From assembly GCA_015207155.1 (NCBI GenBank), contig JADEXK010000002.1, forward strand, positions 1-64,000: a stretch of 64,000 nucleotides of DNA. Direction: 5' to 3'. Every line of letters begins with the position of its first letter. Position 1 is the first letter of the stretch. Shown piece after piece: positions 8,604-17,129 of the stretch. The notes beneath the pieces were generated by a model. That model searched no databases. It had not been told where the DNA came from and saw only the letters and a program-made list of their open reading frames with translations. Both the position numbers and the translations under genes were made by a program. The stretch is from Nostocales cyanobacterium LEGE 11386. GTDB taxonomy: Bacteria > Cyanobacteriota > Cyanobacteriia > Cyanobacteriales > Nostocaceae.

Positions 8604-8837
8604 TAGAGCATGTTTGAAAAGTTTTGGGCGAATATAATAGAGCCTCCGGCACGCTCCGCGGTAAGCGCAGCTATGCCCTTTAGTGCTTTACGCTACTACA
8701 CAAACAAAGTCCGCCTGCGCGGACTAACACAAAATTAGGCATTTGAAACCCACGGAGGTGGCCTTCCCTTCGGGAAGAAGCTGCGCTTCATGTCTGTGTA
8801 GCCGCGATTTCTAATCGCCTTTTCAAACAACCTCTTA
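8604..8837. mobile_element. MITE-like element, family B (inverted ends with tgtttgaaaag core)
   Basis: The left end reads tagagcatgtttgaaaag. The right end is its imperfect inverse (cttttcaaacaacctctta), giving a ~234-base non-coding element. The interior is packed with smaller palindromes such as cttcccttcgggaag. A 32-base segment at 8607-8638 recurs exactly, inverted, at 21149-21180, and a related end occurs at 28486-28500. No transposase is present, so it would depend on a full-length relative elsewhere. Confidence 0.6.
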
Positions 8838-8867
8838 GGGCGATCGCGTAGCATATCAATTATTTAA

Positions 8868-9128
8868 TTATTTGCGTGCCGACTTGGGCGGTGTTCGGTG
8901 TGCGCCAAAGTATTTCTCACTACGATAGCGCAGCCATACCCGCAACGCTTGCGGAATCTGTTGTTTTTGTTCCTTGGTCAGTGTGTTGTAAAGGGCTAAG
9001 GCGCGATCGCGTTCATGGCGACAGGCGGCATTATTGTGGGCATCCCAATAGCTGCGGGCTACTCGAATCCGGCGACAGACTTCTTTGATCAGTGCCTCTT
9101 GTGTAAGTGGAGCGTTTGGCTTTGCCAT
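8868..9128 (-). CDS. Small conserved cyanobacterial protein, unknown function
   Basis: An 86-residue, strongly basic protein with a predominantly helical pattern (EALIKEVCRRIRVARSYWDAH; DRALALYNTLTKEQKQQIPQAL) and a conserved-looking WLRYRSEKYFG end. No signal peptide or membrane segment. I do not recognise a named domain. Lone gene, divergent from crtD with 132 bases between the start codons. Confidence 0.6.
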   Translation of the reverse strand: MAKPNAPLTQEALIKEVCRRIRVARSYWDAHNNAACRHERDRALALYNTLTKEQKQQIPQALRVWLRYRSEKYFGAHRTPPKSARK

Positions 9129-9260
9129 AGTTCAGCTAGATAAATTTCTGGAGATGTCTACTACAAATATTTTGGTCACAAGCTGCTGGTAAATTTTAGC
9201 TTCTGACTGCCGCTACTTCTATTTTTAATTTACATTAGGCATATGTAAAGATAAATATCA

Positions 9261-10787
9261 ATGTCTCATATTTCTATTGACAAAACCAAATCCCGTGTTG
9301 CTGTAATTGGTGCGGGGATAGGCGGACTGACGGCGGCGGCATTATTAGCCCGTCGAGGTTACAGCGTTTTAGTTCTAGATCAAGCCCTAGTTCCGGGGGG
9401 TTGTGCTTCTACATTTAAACGTCGAGGATTTACCTTTGATGTCGGTGCGACTCAGGTAGCTGGATTAGAACCAGGGGGAATTCATCACCGCATATTTTCA
9501 GAATTAGCCATAGATTTACCAGAGGCCACGCCTTGTGATCCGGCTTGTGCTGTGTATTTACCTGGAGAAAGTACACCAATTAATGTCTGGCGCGACCCCA
9601 AAAAATGGCAAGAGGAACGCCAAACACAATTTCCTGGTAGCGAACCTTTTTGGCAGATGATGGCGGTGTTATTTGAGGCTAGTTGGGAATTCCAAGGACG
9701 TGATCCGGTGCTACCACCACGTAATTTGTGGGATTTATGGCAGCTAACTCAGGCGGTGCGTCCCAGTACATTAATTACTGTACCTTATACCTTGTTTACT
9801 GTCGGAGATGCTTTGAGGTTCTACGGACTGGGTAATGATCATCGCCTGAGAACATTTTTGGATTTACAATTAAAGCTTTATTCCCAAGTTAACGCCGAGG
9901 AAACAGCTTTACTTTATGCAGCCACCGCTTTGAGTGTGTCCCAACTACCCCAAGGATTATTTCATCTCCAAGGTAGTATGCAAGTACTAAGTGATCGCCT
10001 GGTACAAGCTTTAGAAAGAGACGGCGGTAAGTTATTCATGCGCCATACCGTAGAACATATCCAGGTAGAAAATAACAAAGCCAGGGCGGTAGTCATTAGA
10101 AATCAAAAAACAGGGGAAGTCTGGACAGAAGCCGTAGATCATGTAGTTGCTAACGTCACTGTGCAAAACCTAGTGCAATTGTTAGGTGAAAAGGCACCAT
10201 CTGGGTATAAAAACCGTGTAAAAAAATTACCCCCAGCGTCAGGTGCATTTGTTATTTATTTAGGCGTAGATGCCAGCGCCATTCCGCTTGAGTGTCCGCC
10301 CCACCTACAATTTATGTATGATGCCAACGGCCCCATTGGCGAGAATAATTCTCTGTTTGTTTCTGTCAGTCATCCGGGGGACGGACGCGCACCAGCAGGA
10401 AAAGCGACAATTATTGCTTCTTCTTTCGTCGATCCGGCATCGTGGTGGCAAACTGAAGATTATCAATGGCTCAAACACAAGTATACACAACAGGCGATCG
10501 CTCGTCTTTCGCAATACTTTTACCTAAAGCCAGAAACGATTATTCATCTAGAAGCAGCAACACCTCGTACCTTTGCTCATTACACAGCCCGCGATCGCGG
10601 TATAGTTGGCGGTATTGGTCAAAGAATACCCACCTTTGGCCCTTTTGGTTTTGCCAATCGGACACCAATCAATCAGCTGTGGTTAGTTGGTGACTCAACC
10701 CATCCAGGAGAAGGTACAGCAGGGGTAAGTTATTCAGCGTTGACAGTTGTGAGACAAATAGAGGCAGAATCCGGGTATAGAGTATGA
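9261..10787 (+). CDS. crtD: Carotenoid C-3',4' desaturase CrtD
   Basis: A 508-residue FAD-dependent phytoene-desaturase-like enzyme. The dinucleotide-binding site is VAVIGAGIGGLTAAALLARRG near residues 13-33, followed by PGGCAST and the FDVGATQVAGLEPGG segment. The C-terminal FAD motif is NQLWLVGDSTHPGEGTAGV. Length and the GATQVAGLEPGG/IHHR segment point to cyanobacterial CrtD, which acts on monocyclic carotenoids in the myxol (myxoxanthophyll) pathway, rather than to CrtP, CrtQ or CrtO. It stands alone; downstream lies a MITE and the convergent murE. Confidence 0.85.
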   Translation: MSHISIDKTKSRVAVIGAGIGGLTAAALLARRGYSVLVLDQALVPGGCASTFKRRGFTFDVGATQVAGLEPGGIHHRIFSELAIDLPEATPCDPACAVYLPGESTPINVWRDPKKWQEERQTQFPGSEPFWQMMAVLFEASWEFQGRDPVLPPRNLWDLWQLTQAVRPSTLITVPYTLFTVGDALRFYGLGNDHRLRTFLDLQLKLYSQVNAEETALLYAATALSVSQLPQGLFHLQGSMQVLSDRLVQALERDGGKLFMRHTVEHIQVENNKARAVVIRNQKTGEVWTEAVDHVVANVTVQNLVQLLGEKAPSGYKNRVKKLPPASGAFVIYLGVDASAIPLECPPHLQFMYDANGPIGENNSLFVSVSHPGDGRAPAGKATIIASSFVDPASWWQTEDYQWLKHKYTQQAIARLSQYFYLKPETIIHLEAATPRTFAHYTARDRGIVGGIGQRIPTFGPFGFANRTPINQLWLVGDSTHPGEGTAGVSYSALTVVRQIEAESGYRV

Positions 10788-10929
10788 TACCTGTCTAAAT
10801 ATTATTTAGCCGTCAGATAAAAGTTTGGCAGTAGAGACATGAGGATGCTGAGGTTGGGATGAATCAAATTTGAATGTGTGCATCATATATTAGCTAGTAG
10901 AAACGCGAGTATTGCATCTCTACTAACAA

Positions 10930-11131
10930 AACGTGAGTTCGATAAGCTGGAAATGACCCCTCTCCAAACCTCTCCCCTGCAAGGAGGAGCCACTGCGTTG
11001 CGCGGGTTCCCCGCGTTGTAGCAAGTGGCGTTAGAGGCTTAAAAAGCTGATTATTTCGTACCACGTGAGATATTTTTTGCCCCTTCCCTTGTAGGGAAGG
11101 GGTTGGGGTTAGGTTCCGTCAAATTCACGTT
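10930..11131. mobile_element. MITE-like element, family A, copy 1 (crtD-murE intergenic)
   Basis: A 202-base non-coding element whose ends are imperfect inverted repeats: aacgtgagttcga at the left and tcaaattcacgtt at the right. The interior has two GC-rich palindromic blocks (cctctccaaacctctcccct and ccttcccttgtagggaaggg) and, nested at 10983-11032, the 50-base family C palindrome. A second full copy of nearly the same length is at 63649-63849 and a truncated copy at about 28520-28626. Confidence 0.7.
10983..11032. repeat. Family C 50-base palindromic repeat nested in family A
   Basis: Starts ggaggagccactgcg and ends gcaagtggcgtt, with gcgcgggttccccgcg in the middle, so it can fold into a hairpin. 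The truncated family A copy at 28.5 kb lacks it, which shows it as an insertion into family A. The same unit is at 63701-63750, and a longer variant is at 16496-16589. Confidence 0.7.
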
Positions 11132-11149
11132 AACAAAAGCAATCCAGGA

Positions 11150-12640
11150 TTAACTTTGGAGATTCAGCCTTGCTTGTAGGGCATCTCGTGCATGTTCTCG
11201 GTCGTCAAAGTGGATTTTTTCTGTGCCAAGAATTTGGTAGTCTTCGTGACCTTTGCCAGCCAATAACACCCCATCACCGGGTTGTGCTTGTAAGATAGCA
11301 GTACGAATAGCGGTAGCCCGATCGCAGATTACCATTGGTGTAACTGTGTCAGGAATTCCCGCCAAAACATCTTGTAAAATTCGTTCCGGGTCTTCAGTCC
11401 GGGGATTATCCGAAGTCACCACCGCTACATCAGCTAACTCAGCCGCGATTTTACCCATTTTTGGACGTTTAGTGCGATCGCGATCGCCTCCACAGCCAAA
11501 TACGCAAATCATTTTGCCAGGAATAAATGGACGTGCAGCTTTGAGCAAATTCTCTAAACTATCTGGTGTGTGAGCATAGTCTACAATGACACTAATTTCT
11601 GGCTCAGAATTAATCTGCACCCGTTCCATCCGTCCGGGAACGCCTGGAAACTCTGGGATCACAGAAGCCACTAACGGTAAATCTAGTCCTAAATGTAAAA
11701 CTGCTCCGATTGCTGCCAAGAGATTTTCTAAATTGTACTGCCCAACGAGAGGTGATTGAAAAGCCGCATCACCTTTTGGTGTATGCAACATACCGCTAAC
11801 ACCATTAGGCTGATAACTTAAGTCACTCATCCATAAATCAGCACTGTTGTCGTTGACACTGTAACTCCAAACTCGTTCTGGATTCAACGATGCAATTAGG
11901 CGCTTACCATAGGGGTCATCATGATTAATGATTGCTCGTCCTTTGAGATAATCAGAATTAAATAACAGCGCTTTTGCGGCAAAGTAATCTTCCATATCGC
12001 TGTGATAATCCAAATGGTCTTGAGTAAGATTACTGAAAACCCCTACCTCAAAGGCACAACCTAAAACTCGACCTTGTGCCAAAGCATGGGAACTCACTTC
12101 CATCACTCCCAACTCACAACCAGCATTCACAGCTGCGGCTAACTGCTGTTGCAATTCCACCGCAAACGGCGTAGTGTGGACAGCCGTTTCCGCAAAACCA
12201 GGCCAACGAGTGTAAAGAGTTCCCATCAAAGCCGTAGGCAGATTCGCCTTCCCCAACAGAAACTCAATCAGGTGAGTAGTCGTAGTTTTGCCATTAGTAC
12301 CAGTCACACCTACCAGCTTCAGCTTTTGTCCTGGATACCCGTAAAAAGCACCTGCTATTTGGGCACAAGCTTTAGTCATATTCGCCGCACTGATGACAAC
12401 AGCCTCAGGCGGAGGCGGATTTTTTTGTAACGCTTCGGGAGAGACGATCGCCGCCACAGCACCCGATGCGATCGCACTCGGCCAAAAATCCCCACCATCT
12501 ACCCGCGTTCCCGGCATTCCAATAAACAAATCCCCCACACCGCAAGCATGGGAATTTGTCTTGAGACCATTGATTTGTGCATCTACCACAGCCGAATGGT
12601 TAATACAATCTACTGCTGCTAATAATTCCCGCAATTTCAT
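11150..12640 (-). CDS. murE: UDP-N-acetylmuramoyl-tripeptide synthetase (meso-DAP ligase) MurE
   Basis: A cytoplasmic peptidoglycan enzyme that adds meso-diaminopimelate to UDP-MurNAc-L-Ala-D-Glu using ATP. It is 496 residues, normal for MurE. Mur ligase N-terminal domain, then the central ATPase loop GVTGTNGKTTTTHL (residues ~115-130) and the C-terminal domain. The DNPRTEDP motif marks the DAP-specific rather than lysine-specific class. I chose the ATG at 12640, giving MKLRELLAA, because GAGG lies 8-12 bases upstream; the longer frame to 12661 adds seven unlikely residues. Convergent with crtD; the small glutaredoxin-like gene lies upstream on the same strand. Confidence 0.95.
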   Translation of the reverse strand: MKLRELLAAVDCINHSAVVDAQINGLKTNSHACGVGDLFIGMPGTRVDGGDFWPSAIASGAVAAIVSPEALQKNPPPPEAVVISAANMTKACAQIAGAFYGYPGQKLKLVGVTGTNGKTTTTHLIEFLLGKANLPTALMGTLYTRWPGFAETAVHTTPFAVELQQQLAAAVNAGCELGVMEVSSHALAQGRVLGCAFEVGVFSNLTQDHLDYHSDMEDYFAAKALLFNSDYLKGRAIINHDDPYGKRLIASLNPERVWSYSVNDNSADLWMSDLSYQPNGVSGMLHTPKGDAAFQSPLVGQYNLENLLAAIGAVLHLGLDLPLVASVIPEFPGVPGRMERVQINSEPEISVIVDYAHTPDSLENLLKAARPFIPGKMICVFGCGGDRDRTKRPKMGKIAAELADVAVVTSDNPRTEDPERILQDVLAGIPDTVTPMVICDRATAIRTAILQAQPGDGVLLAGKGHEDYQILGTEKIHFDDREHARDALQARLNLQS

Positions 12641-12693
12641 CTGGTGAACCTCGTCACACAATTCTCTTGCGCTTATTCTGCATTATTTTTTTT

Positions 12694-12987
12694 CTAATTG
12701 GATAAATACTTCCTCAGCATTTGCTCCAATTGCTGCACACTAGCACGCGGAGAAGGACGCGGCAACCGTTCCTCAATCACATCCTTCTCTTCCTCTGCGT
12801 CCTCTGCGCCCCTGTGGTTTGATAAATAAAGTACTGGCACCTCATATTGATATGCACCAAACCAATCTTCACGAGTTGAAATATCCCGAACTTCCAACTC
12901 GAAACTGAGATTTTGGATTTGTTCAAGCTTTTCCTGCAAGCCCTCACACAAATGACATCCCGGCTTACTGTATAAAATTAGTCGCAT
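12694..12987 (-). CDS. Glutaredoxin-like (DUF836) thioredoxin-fold protein with repeat-derived insert
   Basis: A 97-residue protein with the thioredoxin-fold entry MRLILYSKPGCHLCEGL (CxxC) and the cis-proline strand YEVPVLYL, typical of DUF836 glutaredoxin-like proteins. After YLSN the residues HRGAEDAEEEKD are encoded by a common interspersed repeat (12791-12819, cctctgcgtcctctgcgcc) that is read in frame. It makes the protein longer and more acidic than usual family members (~80-85 residues). The insert falls in the last helix/loop region and may be tolerated. Probably co-transcribed with murE (53 bases apart). Substrate unknown. Confidence 0.75.
   Translation of the reverse strand: MRLILYSKPGCHLCEGLQEKLEQIQNLSFELEVRDISTREDWFGAYQYEVPVLYLSNHRGAEDAEEEKDVIEERLPRPSPRASVQQLEQMLRKYLSN
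12791..12819. repeat. Interspersed repeat inside the glutaredoxin-like gene
   Basis: The cctctgcgtcctctgcgcc block resembles the cacagag/ctctgcg repeats frequent in Nostoc (a relative is visible at 55694-55725). It lies within coding sequence without breaking the frame. Confidence 0.5.
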
Positions 12988-13176
12988 TTGCTGAATAATT
13001 CTGATGTCATGTCAGGAATACATTGCTCACCTTTTATTCCCACACTACTGGATAAGCTGTTAAATCAAGGCGATTTGGTGAGTGGCATCGCCATATCCAG
13101 AATAAAATAAATCACCACTACATTGCAACTCGAATGCTGATTAGCATAGCTTACCGCAGGTATCACCTGATTTTTC

Positions 13177-16100
13177 TTAGCTAACTAAGCGTTTGAGGGG
13201 AATTTCTATCCAGAATTCACAACCTTTACCAGGCTCAGAAACACACTTGATCTTGCCACTGTGTTTTTCCACAATAATTTGATAGCTAATAGATAACCCT
13301 AGACCAGATCCCTGACCAGGTTGCTTGGTGGTAAAAAAAGGTTCAAAAATACGCGATCGCACACTTTCTGGAATCCCACAACCATTGTCAGCAATACAAA
13401 TTAGAATCGTCTTTTCTTCTATGAGGTCTGTATAAATCTGAATTTTAGGTTTGTTAGTAATTTTTCTATTTGTAACTGAGTATGCCAAAGCATCAATAGC
13501 ATTATTGAGAATATTCATAAATACTTGATTCATTTGGGCTGCATAACAGACTACCGGAGGTAAATCACCATATTTCTTAACTACTTCAATCGCCAAAGAA
13601 TTAGCCTGTGCTTGCAGACGATTTTGTAAAATTAAAAGCGTACTATCGATACCTTCATGAAGGTCAACAGGCTTCATTTCTGCTTCATCAAGCCGAGAAA
13701 AACTGCGTAGTGATAAAACTAATTGAGATATCCGCTCTGTCCCCATTGTCATGGAAGTGAGAATTTTCGGCAAGTCATCAGCAATGAAATCTAAATCCAA
13801 TTCTGCGGCTTGCTGTTGAATTTCTCTTGTGGCCTTAGGATACCTTTTTTGGTAAAGACGCAATAATTTAAATAAATTTTCCGTGTGTTCAGTCAGGTAA
13901 GTGATGTTGCCGTAAATAAAACTAATCGGGTTATTAATTTCATGGGCTATCCCGGCCACTAACTGCCCTAAACCTGCCATCTTCTCACTTTGAATCAACT
14001 GACTTTGGGTTTGCCGTAATTCTTGGAGAGTTTGTGTCAGTTCTTCTTTTTGACTCTGAGTTTGTTCGAGTAATTCTGCTTGCTGAAGTCCCACGCCTAA
14101 TTGAGTACCAATCTGCACCAGCAAATCTATTTCATCTTCTTGCCAATCACGGGTTTTATGATTTTGATAAGCTGCTAATAAGCCCCAGAGTTGATTACCC
14201 TGAAAAATCGGCACAATCATAAATGCCCTAGCTAATGTTGACTCTATTAAGGCAACATGATGTGTTGAATCTTCCGTACTGTTATCTTTAACGACAAGAA
14301 TTTTACCATTAGCAAAGTCTGCCCCTTGAGTTTTTTGCAAGTAGTCATCTGCAATCACAGGCAAAAGTTCCTGTACTGATGTCAAATTTTGGGCTAATGA
14401 TTCAGCCACAAACTCGCCACTCCAATCTGGATTGAAGCGATAGATTGTCACTCGATCAACTTCCAATATTCGTTGGACTTCTTGAGTAGTAGCTTTAAAA
14501 ATAGTGTTAATATCCAGCGACTGGCGAATTTTTTCTACCGTTGCAGCTAACGTCTTCTCTCTTTGTGTGGCTTTACGTTCTCGTTCGGCAGCTTTAGCCA
14601 GTTTTTCGGCTTGCATTTGCACTTGTTGTAAAGACTCTGCTTGCCGTAATGCCACTCCCAGTTGTACACCAACTTGTGCCAACAAATTGATTTCCTCATC
14701 TTGCCAATATCGAGGCTGGGAGTTTTGATAAGCTACTAACAATCCCCAGAGTTTCTCGCCTTGGGAAATTGGCACAAAAACTTCATTACGCGCGTATTTA
14801 TCTGCTTGCTTACCTGGCGAAAAAACACGTTCTGCCACAGGTTGTGGCTTAACCATTGGTGTCCAGCCATCAACAATGGAATCAGCAACAAATTCACCAC
14901 TCCAGTCAGGATAAAAGCGATAAATTGCTACTCGTTCTACTTCTAATAGCCGCAGTACTTCTTGAGTAGTAGTTTTAAATATGGTGTCAATATCTAGTGA
15001 CTGACGAATTTTCTCTACAGTGTTTGCCAGCGCCCTTTGCCGTTCCGCAGCTTTGCTGATTTCTGCGGCTTGAGTCTGCATTTGTTGTAAAAATTCTGTT
15101 TGCTGTAAAGCTACACCGAGTTGAGTACCAACTTGGGTAAGCAAATAAACTTCATCTTCTTGCCAATTACGGGGTGCTGTATTTTGATATACTGCCAGCA
15201 AGCCCCAGAGTTTTTGACCGTGGTAAATAGCTATGATTACATAAGCTTTTGCTTGATAGCTTTCTAAAACTCGAATGTAGCAGTCACTAAAGCCAGCATT
15301 GTAGATATCATTACAAATGCGATATACCTCACCTCTACTGAAGAGACTACCCTCTGAATCTTGTAAATAAGTATCAACTACTGGGATTCTAGCTAAATCT
15401 TTGGCACTACATTCGCTGATATTTTCACGCAATTCTGGGCGCTGTAATTGCTCATCCATCAGGGAAGTCCAACCTGCTGCCACAGATTCAAACACAAATT
15501 CACCACTCCAATCTGAATTGAAGCGATAGATAGCCACGCGGTCTGCATTCAGTAGCTGCCTGAGTTCTACTGTGCTTGTGCGGAAAATGCTCTCCAAGTC
15601 TAAGGTTTGACGAATTTTTTCAATAGTTATGGCGATAGTTTTCTGCCATTCTGCTGCTTTTTCTCTGGCTTTTGCTTCTGCTAGTTGGGCTGATTTTACT
15701 TTTACCTGTTCCAAGTAATCGGCCTGCTGCAAGGCCACACCAAGATGTTCAGCGATTAATTGCACAAACTCAATTTCTGATGTATCCCATTGTCGCGGGC
15801 CGCTACACTGATGAATACACAGCAATCCCCATAAACTTTTACCCTTCATTAAGGGAGAAGCTATGTTGGCGCGTACTTGAAATTTTTCTAACATCTGGAT
15901 GTGGCAGTCACTGACACTGGCTTGATAGATATCAGCCATGACTTTGATCCGACCTTGCTGATACAGTCCGGCAAACTCCGCAGCAAAGCAGTGGTCACGC
16001 AGTTTAGCTGTTAATGCCGAACTCCATTGTGCTGCCACATCTTCATAAATAAATTCTCCTTCCCATCCCAACTCAGGATAAAAACGAAACACTCCCACCC

Positions 16101-16299
16101 GGTCAGTATTCAGCAGTTGGCGCACTTCTGTGACTGTAATTTTGAAAATAACGTCTATATCCAGAGACTCCCGAATCCGGGCAATGACTCCAGATAAAGC
16201 TTTTTGTTTCTCGCTTTGATCAAGAGAGAATGTCATGTCGGGCTGATGTTGTTGGTCAGAATTCGTTTGTATGGGTTGTATGGTAGGAGAGTGTTCCAT
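13177..16299 (-). CDS. Multi-GAF sensor histidine kinase
   Basis: A 1040-residue soluble kinase. Four GAF domains lie in tandem (about residues 28-195, 215-405, 420-560 and 585-755). Each begins with a helix reading like IRxSLDIDxIFKxTxxEV and contains the YRFxPDWSGEFVxESV strand and the KLWGLLxxYQN strand. A coiled linker follows, then the HisKA box with phospho-acceptor H in LVAGIAHEINNPISFIYGN, and a HATPase domain with ICIADNGCGIPE and GLGLSISYQI. None of the GAFs shows an obvious bilin-binding cysteine motif by eye, so the ligand is unknown. Response regulator partner not adjacent. The near-identity of GAF units 2-4 suggests internal duplication. Confidence 0.92.
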   Translation of the reverse strand: MEHSPTIQPIQTNSDQQHQPDMTFSLDQSEKQKALSGVIARIRESLDIDVIFKITVTEVRQLLNTDRVGVFRFYPELGWEGEFIYEDVAAQWSSALTAKLRDHCFAAEFAGLYQQGRIKVMADIYQASVSDCHIQMLEKFQVRANIASPLMKGKSLWGLLCIHQCSGPRQWDTSEIEFVQLIAEHLGVALQQADYLEQVKVKSAQLAEAKAREKAAEWQKTIAITIEKIRQTLDLESIFRTSTVELRQLLNADRVAIYRFNSDWSGEFVFESVAAGWTSLMDEQLQRPELRENISECSAKDLARIPVVDTYLQDSEGSLFSRGEVYRICNDIYNAGFSDCYIRVLESYQAKAYVIIAIYHGQKLWGLLAVYQNTAPRNWQEDEVYLLTQVGTQLGVALQQTEFLQQMQTQAAEISKAAERQRALANTVEKIRQSLDIDTIFKTTTQEVLRLLEVERVAIYRFYPDWSGEFVADSIVDGWTPMVKPQPVAERVFSPGKQADKYARNEVFVPISQGEKLWGLLVAYQNSQPRYWQDEEINLLAQVGVQLGVALRQAESLQQVQMQAEKLAKAAERERKATQREKTLAATVEKIRQSLDINTIFKATTQEVQRILEVDRVTIYRFNPDWSGEFVAESLAQNLTSVQELLPVIADDYLQKTQGADFANGKILVVKDNSTEDSTHHVALIESTLARAFMIVPIFQGNQLWGLLAAYQNHKTRDWQEDEIDLLVQIGTQLGVGLQQAELLEQTQSQKEELTQTLQELRQTQSQLIQSEKMAGLGQLVAGIAHEINNPISFIYGNITYLTEHTENLFKLLRLYQKRYPKATREIQQQAAELDLDFIADDLPKILTSMTMGTERISQLVLSLRSFSRLDEAEMKPVDLHEGIDSTLLILQNRLQAQANSLAIEVVKKYGDLPPVVCYAAQMNQVFMNILNNAIDALAYSVTNRKITNKPKIQIYTDLIEEKTILICIADNGCGIPESVRSRIFEPFFTTKQPGQGSGLGLSISYQIIVEKHSGKIKCVSEPGKGCEFWIEIPLKRLVS

Positions 16300-16495
16300 T
16301 CCCAGTGCGAGTTTGAGTATCGAGGGTCTTCTATCTTAGAATTCCCTGAGTGACTGGAAATTTAACATTTAGTAATATTTTTCTCTCATAGCAGTGTAGG
16401 GACATGATATCATCATGTCCCTACAAAAACATTGTGCTAGATGAAGAGTGCTGAGTTGAAAGTGCTGAGTGCTGAGTTAAAAGACCACCCACTAG

Positions 16496-16589
16496 GGGGA
16501 GCCACTGCGGTGGACGGGTTTCCCGGCATATAGTAGCCAGCCGCGTGGGCGGGTTTCCCGACTTGAGCGGACTGGCGTCAAGTGGCGTT
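16496..16589. repeat. Family C palindromic repeat, long variant
   Basis: It begins ggggagccactgcgg and ends caagtggcgtt like the 50-base family C unit. The middle is longer and has two cgggtttcccg hairpins. Confidence 0.6.
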
Positions 16590-16681
16590 GGGGTATCGAC
16601 CTTCTCCCGATCAGAAGATTCCGCTTGACTTCGGGCGGGGCTTTTACCATAGTGCGGAAGTACTTCCTTCATCTTCTTGTT

Positions 16682-16715
16682 ACTCAGGACTCAGGACTCA
16701 GGACTCAGCACTGAG
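16682..16715. repeat. Short tandem heptamer repeat (tcaggac)n
   Basis: Three to four perfect copies of tcaggac in tandem, ending in the related ctcagcactgag. Confidence 0.85.
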
Positions 16716-16723
16716 TAGGTAAA

Positions 16724-16885
16724 TTATCGCCGTTTGGGAGAGCTGCGTCGAAGTTCGCGTTTTTCGTCTTCTCGACGACGGCGATCGCGCCAATCTGCCA
16801 AGGTTAAATAACCAACGCCGCCAGTGACTGCGACTAGCAGCAACAAGGCAAGTAAAGCCAAAATACTTAGGAATGGACTTTCCAC
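16724..16885 (-). CDS. Small single-pass membrane protein downstream of petN
   Basis: A 53-residue frame that starts at a GTG only 7 bases after the petN stop codon. It has an N-terminal membrane helix (SILALLALLLLVAVTGGVGYLTL) followed by a very basic Arg/Lys/Glu tail (DWRDRRRREDEKRELRRSS). The tight spacing and sensible topology suggest a real gene translated with petN. I do not recognise the family. It could be a small thylakoid subunit or assembly factor; that is inference. Confidence 0.6.
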   Translation of the reverse strand: MESPFLSILALLALLLLVAVTGGVGYLTLADWRDRRRREDEKRELRRSSPKRR

Positions 16886-16892
16886 GATTCCC

Positions 16893-16982
16893 CTATAGTC
16901 CGTTACGTCCCCAAACTACCATTGCAATTGACCAAGTAAACACAACCAAGAGTGATACCCAACCCAGTGTCAAAGTTGCCAT
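16893..16982 (-). CDS. petN: Cytochrome b6-f complex subunit 8 (PetN)
   Basis: A 29-residue single-helix thylakoid protein, below the length of most gene finders. It starts [18 protein letters not shown] and ends MVVWGRNGL, essentially the canonical cyanobacterial/chloroplast PetN sequence and exact length. PetN packs at the periphery of the cytochrome b6-f complex and is needed for its stability. A purine stretch (AAAGTAGGAC) precedes the ATG. The small basic membrane ORF follows directly. Confidence 0.95.
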   Translation of the reverse strand: MATLTLGWVSLLVVFTWSIAMVVWGRNGL

Positions 16983-17129
16983 AGTCCTACTTTTTCAATA
17001 ATTACAAAACGTTTCTAATATTTATCATACTGGGAAAAGGTAGTTGATTCTGCAATGGCGTTGGTGAGTCGTTGCCCAATTAATTTCACACATAGAGGTA
17101 AAGTGAACAAAACTTTAGATATTCAATTG

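Larger units (their letters stand above)
16300..16723. repeat. Repeat-rich intergenic region upstream of the GAF kinase
   Basis: About 420 bases without a gene. It holds a tandem array of gtgctgagt units (16445-16482), a long variant of the family C palindrome (16496-16589), and a tandem tcaggac array (16682-16715). A reading frame across it on the minus strand merely translates these repeats. Confidence 0.7.

Noticed and set aside
8506..8606. Open stretch ending AIAQQLKQRLGELL before the family B element
   Set aside because: Looks protein-like and may be the tail of a lost gene, but too short and unrecognised to list as a feature.
16421..16672. 83-codon frame upstream of the GAF kinase
   Set aside because: It is a translation of the tandem and palindromic repeats in this region.
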